NCBI GenBank assembly: GCA_963780675.1
Contig: CAWACR010000001.1
Span: 10,163 to 74,162, forward strand
Direction of reading: 5' to 3'
DNA: 64,000 nt
DNA from: JAHECE01 sp963780675
GTDB lineage: Bacteria > Actinomycetota > Actinomycetes > Actinomycetales > JAHECE01
Below the pieces are notes generated by a model, which saw nothing but the letters and a program-made list of their open reading frames with translations, was not told the origin of the DNA and searched no databases. A program made the position numbers and the translations under genes. Shown here one piece after another: positions 44,325-53,357 of this stretch; position 1 is the stretch's first letter; each line of letters starts with the position of its first letter.

Positions 44325-46217
44325 GTGGGTCAGAACGGCATGGACGACGACGGCGCCCCTCGCCCCGAGAGCGAGCCCGCGCCGTCGTCGTCCTCGCCCG
44401 CGGCGTCTGCGCCCGCGGCGCCGGCGCCGGGGATGCTGGGCCAGGCACGCAAGGCGGTGTGGCACGTCGACACCGCGCCCATGACGCTGGTGAGCCCGCA
44501 GCTCGACCCGCGGGCCAAGTACCGCCGTCGGCGGCAGTTCAAGATCGCCCAGACCGCGCAGCTCAACGAGGCCGTGGACACCGCGCTGCGGATGGGGGCG
44601 GTGTTCCTCGCCGGCGGGGCGCCGACGAACGACGTCGAGGCCGCGGTGTTCGCGGCGGGCACGGCGCTGGGCCTGGAGGGGTTCGAGGTCGACATCACGA
44701 ACCGGGCGATCACCATCTCGGTGCCGCCGCGGGGGGACCGACCCGGGCTCACCACCTTGCGCGTGGTGCGGACTGCCGCCAAGCACCACACGCGGCTCGT
44801 CGCGGCGCACGAGCTGGTGGTCGACCTGAGCGCGGGACGCGTGACCCGGGACCAGATGCGCGAGCGCCTGGCCGTCATCGAGCGGATGCCGCGGCCCTAC
44901 CCGCGGTGGTTCGTGACGCTCGCGTGGGGGGTGGTCGGAGGGTCGCTCGTCATCCGGCTGGGCGGCGGGTGGCTCGCCGCGCTCATCGCGTTCGCCTCCG
45001 CGGCGCTGGTGGACCGGATCGGGCGGGTGCTGAGCCGAAACAGCGCGCCGCAGTTCTTCCTCAACGCGACGGGGGCGTTGATCGCGACGTCCGTCGCGGT
45101 GCTGATCACGGCCTCCGGGATCCCGGCGGACTCCTCGCTCGTGGTGGCCGGCGGCATCATCGCGCTGCTGCCCGGCATGGCGCTGGTCGTGGCAGCGCAG
45201 GAGGCGATGGGGGCGTTCCCGGTGACGGCGGCCGCCCGGTTCGTGGAACTGACTGTCGGGACCGCCGGGATCGTGGCCGGTGTGCTGGGCGGCCTGCTGG
45301 TCGCGGGGCAGCTCGGGGTCACGATGGCAGTCGCGGACCTCCCGGAGGGCAACCTCGGCTCGGCGGTACTCGCCGTCGTCGCGGCGGGCGTAGCCTCCGC
45401 CGCCAGCGCCGTCGGGTCCCATGCACCCATCCGGGTGCTGCGCGCGGCGGGGGTGGCCGGCGCCGTCGGGCTCGTCGTGGTCTCCCTGGTCGGGGAGTGG
45501 GTGAGCACGGCAGGCGCCGCAGAGGCCGTAGCCGCCACGGTGGTCGGGGCGCTGACCTTCGTCATGGCCGCCCGGCTCCGGGTGCCGACGGTGATCCTCG
45601 TGGTGCCGGGGATCCTGCCCATGCTCCCGGGGCTGGCCTCCTACCGGGGGTTGCTCTTGCTGAGCGAGGGCAACGTGCCCGAGGGGACGGCCGTGCTGCT
45701 CGGGGCGGCGACCGTGGCGTTGGCGCTGGCCGCCGGGGTGCTGCTCGGGGAACTTGTGGCGCAGGCTGTCGCGCGGCGGCGGATGGCCGATCGCGGGGCC
45801 GGCGCGGGACCGGCGACGATCGTGGGGTCCCTGGGTCCGGTGGCGCCCGCAGGAGAAGGCCCGACGACGGCGCGGACGACGACGACGCCCGCGGCACGTC
45901 CGGACGGGACGTCGGTCCTGCCCGTAGCGGGCGCGGCGGCACCTCGACCCGCTGCCTCTCCGGCTTCCGGCGGATCGCCGTCTGAAACCCGGCTCGCCCG
46001 CCTCCGCCGAACCGCGGCCCCGACACCGAGGCCGGCGGCACCCGCGCCGTCGTCCCCCGCGGCGACGTCGTCGTCGTCCGAACCGAAGCCGGTGCCGGCG
46101 CCGCGGCCGAGCACGCCCGCCCCGACTCCGGCACCCCGGTCAGGCGACCGGTCGTGCCGAGGGGAGGGGGCCACCCGATCGCCCGGCACCCCCGGACCGG
46201 CCAAACCCCCTCGCTGA
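44325..46217 (+). CDS. Threonine/serine exporter family protein (ThrE-like)
   Basis: A 630-residue protein with both ThrE domains fused. The N-terminal soluble part carries RMGAVFLAGGAPTNDVEAAV (a conserved element of the family) and the first five helices; the second helical set (VGLVVVSLVGEWVSTAG; VPTVILVVPGILPMLPG) is the ThrE_2/DUF3815 module, whose G-I-L-P-M-L-P-G motif is diagnostic. It should export Thr or Ser from the cytoplasm. About 150 low-complexity Pro/Ala/Ser residues form a C-terminal cytoplasmic tail. GTG 44325 or ATG 44340 are alternative starts. Divergent to the kinase/flippase gene. Confidence 0.85.
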   Translation: MGQNGMDDDGAPRPESEPAPSSSSPAASAPAAPAPGMLGQARKAVWHVDTAPMTLVSPQLDPRAKYRRRRQFKIAQTAQLNEAVDTALRMGAVFLAGGAPTNDVEAAVFAAGTALGLEGFEVDITNRAITISVPPRGDRPGLTTLRVVRTAAKHHTRLVAAHELVVDLSAGRVTRDQMRERLAVIERMPRPYPRWFVTLAWGVVGGSLVIRLGGGWLAALIAFASAALVDRIGRVLSRNSAPQFFLNATGALIATSVAVLITASGIPADSSLVVAGGIIALLPGMALVVAAQEAMGAFPVTAAARFVELTVGTAGIVAGVLGGLLVAGQLGVTMAVADLPEGNLGSAVLAVVAAGVASAASAVGSHAPIRVLRAAGVAGAVGLVVVSLVGEWVSTAGAAEAVAATVVGALTFVMAARLRVPTVILVVPGILPMLPGLASYRGLLLLSEGNVPEGTAVLLGAATVALALAAGVLLGELVAQAVARRRMADRGAGAGPATIVGSLGPVAPAGEGPTTARTTTTPAARPDGTSVLPVAGAAAPRPAASPASGGSPSETRLARLRRTAAPTPRPAAPAPSSPAATSSSSEPKPVPAPRPSTPAPTPAPRSGDRSCRGEGATRSPGTPGPAKPPR

Positions 46218-46224
46218 GGTCGAG

Positions 46225-46244
46225 CCACCTCTTTGCTGAGGTGG
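46225..46244 (+). terminator. Hairpin after the ThrE-like gene
   Basis: CCACCTC (46225-46231) pairs with GAGGTGG (46238-46244) around a 6-base loop, eight bases after the stop. Confidence 0.55.
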
Positions 46245-46316
46245 AGCCCTCAAGCCGAGGTCGACCGGCACTCGCGTCGACCGGCGCCGTCGTCGATCGG
46301 CGCCGACGTCGGCGGA

Positions 46317-46616
46317 TCACTCAGGCGTGAAGGCCAAGGCCACCGAGTTCATGCAGTACCGCAGGCCGGCGGGGGTGTGCGGGGCGTCGTCGAACACGTG
46401 GCCCAGGTGCGAATCGCACCGGGCGCAGCGGACCTCGGTGCGGAGCATGAAGAGGGAGCGGTCGTCGCGGAGGTCGACGGCGCCGTCGTCCACGGGCTCG
46501 TAGAACGACGGCCAGCCGGTCCGGGAGTCGAACTTCGCCTCGCTGCGGAAGAGGGGCTGCCCGCACCCGCGGCAGGCGAACGCGCCGGCGCGGTGCTCGT
46601 GCAGGAGATCGCCCCG
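46317..46616 (-). pseudogene. N-terminally truncated methionine-R-sulfoxide reductase (msrB remnant)
   Basis: The frame reads a normal MsrB C-terminal two-thirds, from FACRGCGQPLFRSEAKFDS and TGWPSFYEPVDDGAVDLRD to the zinc cysteines VRCARCDSHLGHVFDD and the catalytic block GLRYCMNSVAL. The first 35-50 residues, including any start codon, are missing: in this frame the TGA of the small upstream protein is followed by nine codons (no ATG or GTG) and then FACRGCGQ. A complete msrB lies at 52835-53230, so this is probably a redundant decayed copy or a deletion scar. CTG initiation is possible but unlikely. Confidence 0.75.
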
Positions 46617-46763
46617 TCAGTGGTGCCCCCGCGCGATGATCCTGATCATCTTGACGTTGATCGCGAGGAACCGCACGAACTGGTAGGGCAGGTTCCTGCG
46701 CATCTTCAGGGTCTTCTCGGTCGGCAGGGGCGCCGAGGCGATGGACTCGGTGACGGTGTCCAC
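46617..46763 (-). CDS. 48-residue partner protein of the SQR-like flavoprotein
   Basis: GTG 46763 follows GAGGAGG by six bases, a stronger start than the GTG at 46808 that would overlap no site. The product has VTESIASAPLPTEKTLKMRR and ends FLAINVKMIRIIARGHH. It is amphipathic, with one possible membrane-associated helix (LPYQFVRFLAINVKMIRII). It sits 46 bases after the SQR-like gene; I recall small proteins of this type next to the same flavoprotein in actinobacteria, but could not search. It may dock the enzyme at the membrane. Confidence 0.7.
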   Translation of the reverse strand: MDTVTESIASAPLPTEKTLKMRRNLPYQFVRFLAINVKMIRIIARGHH

Positions 46764-46809
46764 TCCCGTCCTCCTCTCGCGTGGTCCAGGAATTGGCTCG
46801 GCGGTCACG

Positions 46810-48273
46810 TCACTCGGGGATGAGGAACCAGAGCGGGCGGGCCTTCGCCTTGTAGATGAACAGGTAGTGCAGCAGGAACTTCATCCAGTGCCCCGCGAGC
46901 CCGATCTCGCCGGAGGTGCCCTTCACGTCGCGCCCGGTCACCGGGTACTTCTGCCAGTCCGGCACGACGGGGTACATCGTCATCGCGGCGGCCGAGCCCT
47001 TCCGCAGCCCGGTCCCCGCGGACGCGATGCACGCCGCGCCCATGTGGGCCATCGACGCGGTGTGGGTGGGCGCCGTCGCGCCCTTGGTGATCATGTCGGC
47101 TATGGTCTCGGCCGCGACCCGGCCCATGATCCCCGAGGGCATCCCCGTGCGCGGCGGCGCCGGGGCGATCACGGTGCCCTTCGGGCTCTTGCGCGGCCGG
47201 GAGATCGGGTGCGGCGGGGCGAACGCGATCCCGACGCCGAACACGTTCGGGTACGCGACGCTCTGGTACGTCTTGGGCCAGTCGTCGGCGCGCCACTCCT
47301 CGGGCGCCTTCGGGGTGTAGTCGGCGTCCACCTTGAGGAACCCGTTGGGCGCGAAGAGGCGCGCGGTGATGTCCTCACCTGCGGCGTCGAACGCCTGGAG
47401 GTCCGCGCCGCGGAACGGCGGCAGGAGCATCGCGAAGTCGAACGCCAGCTCGTGCTCGCTGCCGTCGAGCTGCTCGTAGTGGATCACGCCCGGGCTCCAC
47501 GCGCTGCACGTGCGCCTGGGTGATCGCCTTGACGCCGCGCTCCCGGAACAGGGACTCGGTCCACGTCTTGCTCGACGTGGTGAAGCCCTGCTGCGTGAAG
47601 GACATTCCGCCGACGCCGAAGTCGCCCAGCTCGTACTCGTTGCTCAGGTAGATGACGTCCGCCCTGTCTCGGACGCCGCGCTCGCGCAGCTCGTGCTCCA
47701 CGTTGAACGTGTACTCGAACGCCGCGCCCTCGCAGGTGCACATCCCGTGGCCGGTGCCGATCACCAGGGTCTGCGGCTCGCCCGCCTCGAGTTTCGCGAT
47801 CACCTTCTCGAACTCCGCGGCCGTGTGCACGGCGTGCTCGGCGGTACAGACGGAGAGGGAGTTGCCGCCGTCCGGGCCGAGGCCCGGCGTGGCGCCGAAG
47901 TTGAGCTTCGGGCCCTGTGGCGTTGACGAGGTAGTCGTAGGTCAGGCGCTCCGTCTGGCCCTTGCGCTTCGGGTCCGTGTAGCGGATCTCGACGGCGGGG
48001 CTCGGGTTCTCGGCGGTGCCCTCGGGGAAGAGGGTGGTCGCCAGGGCCTGGCGGAACTCGATGTGCTGCTTGCGGTAGATCGGGGCCAGGGGGAAGAGCA
48101 CCTGCTTGGCGGTCATCTTGCCGACGCCCACCCAGATGTTCGAGGGGATCCAGTTCCACTGCGAGTTCGGCGAGACCACGACCACCTCGTGCTCCTTGCG
48201 GCAGCTTGCGCCGCAGGTGCAGCGCCGCGGTGTGTCCCGAGACGCCCGCGCCCAAGATCACGACCCGTGCCAT
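46810..48273 (-). CDS. Sulfide:quinone oxidoreductase-like FAD/NAD(P) flavoprotein (three frameshifts)
   Basis: ATG 48273 starts ARVVILGAGVSGHTAALHLR, the FAD Rossmann motif. Surplus bases in GG at 48200-48201, GGG at 47910-47912 and CCC at 47489-47491 break the frame three times; without them the product is 486 residues. The text then reads EVVVVSPNSQWNWIPSNIWV, TYDYLVNATGPKLNFGATPG, a cysteine pair in GHGMCTCEGAAFEY, and YKAKARPLWFLIPE at the end. This resembles SQR/flavocytochrome-c sulfide dehydrogenase-like enzymes that pass electrons to quinone. The cysteine pair may be the redox centre; sulfide as substrate is not proven. Confidence 0.75.
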
Positions 48274-48422
48274 CGTCGTCCTCCTCGTCGAGGTGCCTGC
48301 TCACCCTGGGGCGCCGACGTTTCGCCTGGTGGAGGCACGCTCGCCGGCCCGCGGGTGAGGCTCCTGCCACGCTATGCCCGGCCCGCGCGAAGGCGCCCGG
48401 GACCTGCGTCCCGGGGGACGAC

Positions 48423-48457
48423 GACGGCGCCGCCCCGGTGAGGGGGGCGGCGCCGTC
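48423..48457 (-). terminator. Strong hairpin terminator of the DEAD-box gene
   Basis: A perfect 14-base stem, 48423-48436 with 48444-48457, and 7-base loop GGTGAGG, 20 bases after the helicase stop. No T tract. It includes one copy of the dispersed 12-mer. Confidence 0.75.
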
Positions 48458-48477
48458 GCGCGTTGCTCCGGTTCGGG

Positions 48478-50289
48478 CTACCGCCCGCGGCGGCCCTGTC
48501 CCGCGCGGGACGTGGAGGAGGAGAAGGACGACGTCGAGTACGCCGCCGCCGAGCCGGACGACCGCCCGGCCTGAGGCTGGCGAGCCGAGGACGAGGTGCG
48601 CGACGACGACGGCGCCCGGCCGGTCGAGGCCCGGCCCGACGAGGCCCGGCCCGACGTCTGCTGCCCGGCGGGACGCGGCTTGCGCGCCGGCTGGGGCTCG
48701 GGCTTGCGAGCCGCGGCCTCGGGGGCGTTCGCGGGGTCGACGTGCGCGGCGACGTCGCCCACCAGGTCGGTGACCGCCGTCGACGTCGCCTGGACCGGCT
48801 GGGGCGTCGCGGTGATCTGGGCGGCGCGGGCGAGCTGGCGGACGTCGGAGCGCTCCTCGGGCAGCATCACCGTGACGACGTCGCCGCCCGAGCCGGCGCG
48901 CGCCGTGCGCCCGGAACGGTGCAGGTAGGCCTTGTGCTCGGTGGGCGGGTCGACGTGCACGACGAGTTCGACGTCGTCGATGTGGATACCGCGCGCCGCG
49001 ATGTCAGTGGCGACCAGCACCCTGACCTCACCGGAGGAGAAGGCCGCGAGGTTCCGCTCGCGGGCGTTCTGGGAGAGGTTGCCGTGCAGGTCCACCGCGG
49101 GGATGCCCGCCGCCGTGAGCTGCCGCGCCAGGGTGCGCGCGCGGTGCTTCGTGCGGCTGAACAGGAGACGACGTGAGGTACCCGAGGCGAGGCGGTGCAC
49201 CAGGTCCGTCTTCTCGGCGGCCGTGGCCACCTCGAAGATGTGGTGCGTCATCGTCGAGACGGCCGACGTCGCGGGGTCCACGGAGTGTGTCAGCGGGTCG
49301 TTCAGGTAGCGGCGGACGAGGACGTCCACGCCGTTGTCCAGCGTCGCCGAGAAGAGCATGCGCTGACCGCGGGGCGGCGTCGCGTCCAGGATGCGCTTGA
49401 CGCCGGGGAGGAAGCCGAGGTCGGCCATGTGGTCGGCCTCGTCGAGGACGGTGACCTCCACGTCGGTCAGGTGCAGGAAGCCCTGGCCCTTGAGGTCCTC
49501 GAGCCGGCCCGGCGTGGCCACGACGACGTCGATGCCACCCGCGAGCGCCGCGACCTGGCGCCCCTGGGGGACGCCGCCGAAGATCGTGGTGACGCGCAGA
49601 CCCAACGCCGCGGCGAGGGGCTCCACGGTCTCGGCGATCTGGTTCGCGAGCTCGCGGGTCGGGGCTAGGACCAGGCCGCGGGGGCGGTTGGCGCGGCGCT
49701 TGGTCGAGGAGGCCGCGAGCCGCGTGACCAGCGGCAGCGCGAACGCGAGGGTCTTGCCCGAGCCGGTGCGGCCGCGGCCGAGCACGTCACGCCCGGCGAG
49801 GGTGTCGACGAGGGTCGCGGTCTGGATCGGGAACGGCTCCGTGATGCCACGCTGCGCCAGGGAGGCGACGAGCGGGGCAGGGACGCCGAGGTCGGCGAAG
49901 GAAACGACGACGCCGCTCGGCTGCGGGGCCGACGTCGCCGCGGCAGGCGCGGCAGGCTGGGTGCGCGCCGGGGCCGGGGCGGTTCCGGCGGCCTGTCGCG
50001 AGCCGGGAGCCCTGTCGGCGGGCGCGGGCCTCTTCGTCGCGGGCGCAGGCGCCGTCGTCCGGGACGTCGTCGCGGTCGCGGTGGGGCGGGAAGCCCGTTC
50101 CGGCGCGGCAGCGGCCGGGCGGACGGCGGGGGCCGAGGCAGCCGTCGCGGGCCTCGCGACCTGAGCAGGCGCCGGGGCCTTGCGCGTGGCGGACGCCGTC
50201 GCCGCCGGCACGTCAGGCGTCGCCGCCGGGCGCTGGGCGCGGCGCGGCGCGGATCGCGGGGTTGGGGAAAGAGGTGTGTTGCTGGTCAT
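48478..50289 (-). CDS. DEAD-box ATP-dependent RNA helicase
   Basis: A 603-residue RNA helicase. A 125-residue Ala/Pro-rich N-terminal extension precedes the core. Core motifs in order: VVSFADLGVPAPLVASL (Q-motif region), GRGRTGSGKTLAFALPL (I), VLAPTRELANQIAETV (Ia), ATPGRLEDL (Ib), VTVLDEADHMADLGF (II, DEAD), MLFSATLDNG (III, SAT), LLFSRTKHRARTL (IV), ATDIAARGIHIDDVELVVH (V) and YLHRSGRTARAGSGG (VI). A long Ser/Arg/Gly-rich tail suits RNA binding. It probably acts in ribosome or RNA turnover, perhaps in cold. Start ATG 50289 follows GGAGGG. Confidence 0.95.
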   Translation of the reverse strand: MTSNTPLSPTPRSAPRRAQRPAATPDVPAATASATRKAPAPAQVARPATAASAPAVRPAAAAPERASRPTATATTSRTTAPAPATKRPAPADRAPGSRQAAGTAPAPARTQPAAPAAATSAPQPSGVVVSFADLGVPAPLVASLAQRGITEPFPIQTATLVDTLAGRDVLGRGRTGSGKTLAFALPLVTRLAASSTKRRANRPRGLVLAPTRELANQIAETVEPLAAALGLRVTTIFGGVPQGRQVAALAGGIDVVVATPGRLEDLKGQGFLHLTDVEVTVLDEADHMADLGFLPGVKRILDATPPRGQRMLFSATLDNGVDVLVRRYLNDPLTHSVDPATSAVSTMTHHIFEVATAAEKTDLVHRLASGTSRRLLFSRTKHRARTLARQLTAAGIPAVDLHGNLSQNARERNLAAFSSGEVRVLVATDIAARGIHIDDVELVVHVDPPTEHKAYLHRSGRTARAGSGGDVVTVMLPEERSDVRQLARAAQITATPQPVQATSTAVTDLVGDVAAHVDPANAPEAAARKPEPQPARKPRPAGQQTSGRASSGRASTGRAPSSSRTSSSARQPQAGRSSGSAAAYSTSSFSSSTSRAGQGRRGR

Positions 50290-50782
50290 GGGGGCGGCCC
50301 TCCGGGCTGCTCGTGGGGTTCACCGCGGGCAGTTCCAGGGCGGCCGGACGGCGGGACAGGCCGTCGGGGCGACGCGTATGCGCACGATGCTGGGCGGCAC
50401 AATCCGCCGGCCCTGCCCCCAGTGTGCCCTACGCGGGCCCGAAAGCCACGCTCGGGTGACTCACGTCACAGGTCGGAGCGCGGCGACGCGTGCGAGGAGA
50501 GGCCACCCTGATCCGCCGGCCACGTCACCTCCCCACCCTGCCGCGCGCCGCGGTCGACCCGCGGTCGACCGGCGCGCCGAACGCCGTCCGCGCCGCGGAA
50601 CTCGACGTGGTGGTGAGATCCCCACAAGTCCGCGAGCGCGGCGATGTGAACGTTGCCCCTGACGCCGCGCGCGGACTTGTGGGGATCTGGGATCCGTCGG
50701 CGGGCGCGGGCAGGCCGCCGATCGACGTGTGCATCACACCTGGTGGGCCGGGATACGCCGCCCCGGAGGGGGCGGCCACGCG
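50290..50782. other. Long intergenic region upstream of the DEAD-box gene
   Basis: About 490 bases with no credible gene; on the minus strand it is the leader of the helicase gene. It contains the inverted repeat at 50616-50688, a GCGGTCGACC unit repeated at about 50551-50572, and no promoter I could assign. A long leader is common for cold-induced helicases. Confidence 0.5.
50616..50688. repeat. Inverted repeat with 19-base perfect arms (family D)
   Basis: Bases 50616-50634 (core GATCCCCACAAGTCC) pair without mismatch with 50670-50688. After a 2-base bulge, CGCGGCG (50637-50643) pairs with CGCCGCG (50663-50669), leaving a 19-base loop with AACGTT in it. It lies between two minus-strand genes, 167 bases before the EamA stop would be read from the other side. 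Confidence 0.85.
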
Positions 50783-51930
50783 CTACGGAGTGGCGGCTCG
50801 GGCCGCTCGGCGGCGGCCCCGGCGCAGCGGCGTGGTGGTCAGCGCCACGGCCCAGCTGATCAGCATCAGCCCGAGGATTTCCCCGAACGAGAGCCGCTGC
50901 CCCAGCACCACGCGCCCGACGACGGCGGCCGTCGCCGGGAGCAGCGAGTTGAGCAGGGCGAACGTCGCGGTCGCGAGCCGCTTCAGGGCCACCTGGTCGA
51001 TCGCGTACGGGATCGCGGAGGAGAGCAGCCCCGACGCGCGATCGCGGTGAACGCGAGCCGCCCGTCGCTCAGCACAGGCGCCGCCCCGGCCGCCGCGATC
51101 GGCGCCAGGGCCAGCGCACCCGCCGTCATCCCGACGCTCAGCGACGTCATGCCGTCGCGCTGTGCCGCGATGCGCCCGCCGAGCACCATGTACCCGGCCC
51201 ACGCCGCACCGGCGCCGGCGGCGGCGAGGAGCCCGATCGCCGTCGCCCCGGCGTCCGCGCCCCAGTCCGCCCCGAAGCCGCCGAGGAACAGGACACCCAG
51301 CCCGGCGAGCATCGCCCCGAAGAGCGTCCTGATCGAGCGCCCCCGCCACGCCGCCAGCACCACGGGCCCGGCGAACTCCACCGCGACCGCCGTCCCGAGC
51401 GGGATGTGCGCAATCGCCACGTAGAACAGGACGTTCATCAGCGTGAGGACCAGGCCGAAGACCGCGGATGCGCCGAGAGTCGACCTGGTCCACGTCGCGC
51501 GCCACGGCCTCCGCCACAGCACGAGGACGACGGCGGCCACCACGCCGCGCAGCCACGCGACGCTCACGGGGGCCATCGCCGCGAACATCGTGACCGCGAG
51601 CGCGGCGCCCGCGTACTGCGAGACGCCGGCCGTCATGAAAAGGACCGGCGCAGGGACGCGCACGCGCCCGGGGGTGGGCGCGGCGACCACCGGCGGGCCC
51701 ACCCCCGCGGCCGCGGCCGGGCCGTCGCCCGAGGCCGGCACCTGGGACGGGATCGGCACGGGGACGAGGACGTCCGACGGCGTCGGGTAGGCGGGCACGT
51801 CGGGCGCGGGCACGTCCTGGGGCCTCGAGGTCGACGACGGCGCCCACCCGGCTCCGGAGCCGTCACCCGAGGCTGAGCCAGCGCCAGCGGCTGCGGCCGG
51901 GCCGCGCGAGGTGGGCGGGACGGTCGTCAT
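50783..51930 (-). CDS. EamA-family (DMT) transporter, RhtA-like (one probable 1-base deletion)
   Basis: ATG 51930 overlaps the stop of the nuclease gene. A 90-residue Pro/Ala/Gly-rich N-terminus is followed by about ten membrane helices in two EamA halves: APVLFMTAGVSQYAGAALAV, VAIAHIPLGTAVAVEFAGPV (characteristic of the RhtA threonine/homoserine exporters), and after the break LLSSAIPYAIDQVALKRL, LLNSLLPATAAVVGRVVLGQ. At about 51035-51045 the frame slips by one missing base (opposite to most breaks in the window); repaired it gives 382 residues. It probably exports amino acids or related metabolites. Confidence 0.82.
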
Positions 51931-52815
51931 CGGCTCCCGGCCTGGGAGAACGTCACGGGAACCTCGAGCAGGGCATGGTCGCTGAGTGCGAGCCTCGTCG
52001 CCCGCGCCGAGGCGGCGGCTTCCACTGCGCCGAGGCCGAGCACGTGGTCGACCTGACGGTTCGGGGCCCACGACGGATGCGTCAACGCACGCGCGAGCAG
52101 CGTGAACCCGCCCTGCTCGACGGGCTCAGGCCGCAGGTTGAGGTCCCCGAGGACGACGGCGGGCAGCGGCCGCCCGGGCGCCCCCGCCCTGGTCGCGAGC
52201 CCGGCGACACGCCGGCGCACCTCGGCCAGCTGCACCGACGCCACGGCAGGGATCCGCGAGAGGTGGGTCGCCGCCGCCACCACCTGCCCGGCCGGGGCCC
52301 GGACGACGGCGGCAAGGAGGACGCGTGGCTCGTCCGTGAGGACGCGAGCCCGCGCGACCGAGCGGGGAACCACACCGGGCGCCATCTCGGGCAGCCGCGG
52401 GATGCTCGGCAGCGGCTGGGCGAACCACGCGACGACCGGGAAGCGCGAGAGAAGGGCGACGCCGTACCCGGGCCGCGCCGTCGTCGACCGGGCACGCGCT
52501 CGGGAGGCGCGGACGTCGCCCGCAACCGCTGCGGCGAATCGGTGGTGTCGTAGGCCCGTCGCGGCCGCGACGACCGCCGCCTGGTCGACCGCTCCCGTGC
52601 GCGGCTGCTCGGCGTCTACCTCTTGGAGCGCAAGGACGTCCGCCTCGAGGTCGGCGAGGGCACGGAACAGAGCGGGCGCGCTCAGCCGGTCGCCCGTCCG
52701 GTCCCCCGCGTTGGCGCAGCCGTGCTGCAGGTTCAGCGTCGCGAGGCGAAGGGCCGCGCCCGTGGCGCCGGCGCCGGGGCCGGCGCCGGGACCGGGCGCC
52801 GGAGCCAGGGCTCAC
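51927..52815 (-). CDS. Endonuclease/exonuclease/phosphatase-family protein (one frameshift near the start)
   Basis: The protein carries LRLATLNLQHGCANAGDRTG, then ADVLALQEVDAEQPRTGAVD (the metal-binding Glu), GVALLSRFPVVAWF, VVAAATHLS, PAVVLGDLNLRPEP (Asp and Asn) and RQVDHVLG plus the final ALSDHALLEVPV. These are the EEP-fold motifs shared by DNA exonuclease III, sphingomyelinases and phosphatases. GTG 52815, 20 bases after the msrB stop, is the likely start; one surplus base in the C-rich stretch at about 52784-52796 must be dropped to join it (VSPGSGAGPGAG...). In the unrepaired frame a TGA lies just upstream. Substrate unknown. Confidence 0.72.
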
Positions 52816-52834
52816 GCTGGGGCGCACGTCGGGC

Positions 52835-53230
52835 TCACTTCGGCACGAAGGTGAGCGACACCGAGTTCATGCAGAAGCGCTGGCCGGTGGGGGTCTGGGC
52901 GGCGTCGTCGAACACGTGGCCCAGGTGGGAGCCGCAGCGCGCGCAGCGGACCTCGATGCGTGACATGAACAGCGAGCGGTCCTCGAGGAGCTCGACGGCG
53001 TCGCCCTCCTGGGGCTCGTAGAACGACGGCCAGCCGCAGTGGGAGTCGAACTTGGCGTCGCTGCGGAAGAGCTCCTGGCCGCACGCGCGGCAGCTGTAGA
53101 TGCCGACGCGGTTCTCGCCCAGCAGCTCACCCGTCCACGGGCGTTCGGTGCCCGCCTTCCGCAGGACCTTGTACTCCTCGGGGGTGAGGACCGCCCGCCA
53201 CTCGGCGTCCGACTTGGTGATCTTCTCCAT
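52835..53230 (-). CDS. msrB: Methionine-R-sulfoxide reductase B (complete copy)
   Basis: A 131-residue enzyme that reduces free or protein-bound methionine-R-sulfoxide. It starts MEKITKSDAEWRAVLTPEEY and contains the two zinc pairs SCRACGQELF and RCARCGSHLGHVFDDA. The catalytic cysteine is in GQRFCMNSVSL and the active-site WPSFYEP is intact. ATG 53230 is six bases after a -10-like CAGAAT, so it may be leaderless. It leads an operon with the EEP nuclease and EamA transporter genes. A truncated second copy lies at 46317. Confidence 0.95.
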   Translation of the reverse strand: MEKITKSDAEWRAVLTPEEYKVLRKAGTERPWTGELLGENRVGIYSCRACGQELFRSDAKFDSHCGWPSFYEPQEGDAVELLEDRSLFMSRIEVRCARCGSHLGHVFDDAAQTPTGQRFCMNSVSLTFVPK

Positions 53231-53344
53231 AGGGGCATTCTGCGCCTGTCCCGGACGGGAGGCGAGGCGGGGTGGGCCGCCGACCGGTGTCGCAGGTTGT
53301 CCACAGCCGGGAAGCCCGGCCGGGTGGATGTCGGTGGGTGGGCG

Positions 53345-53350
53345 TAGTGT
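53345..53350 (+). promoter_or_regulatory. -10-like TAGTGT, leaderless spacing
   Basis: TAGTGT stands exactly 7 bases before ATG 53358 of the DUF222/HNH gene. Confidence 0.6.
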
Positions 53351-53357
53351 GCAACAC

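Noticed and set aside
41599..44448. A 949-residue minus-strand frame over the kinase/flippase gene
   Set aside because: It is the neighbouring frame of the same strand; the real product in the other frame has helices and kinase-like motifs.
44151..45422. N-terminal extension of the kinase/flippase gene to 45422
   Set aside because: The added residues are His/Arg/Asp-rich shadow of the ThrE-like gene; ATG 44150 directly precedes the first membrane segment.
46321..46566. An 81-residue minus-strand frame MRAAPLPQRGE... as a gene
   Set aside because: It is the wrong frame of the truncated msrB, whose true frame has the zinc and catalytic cysteines.
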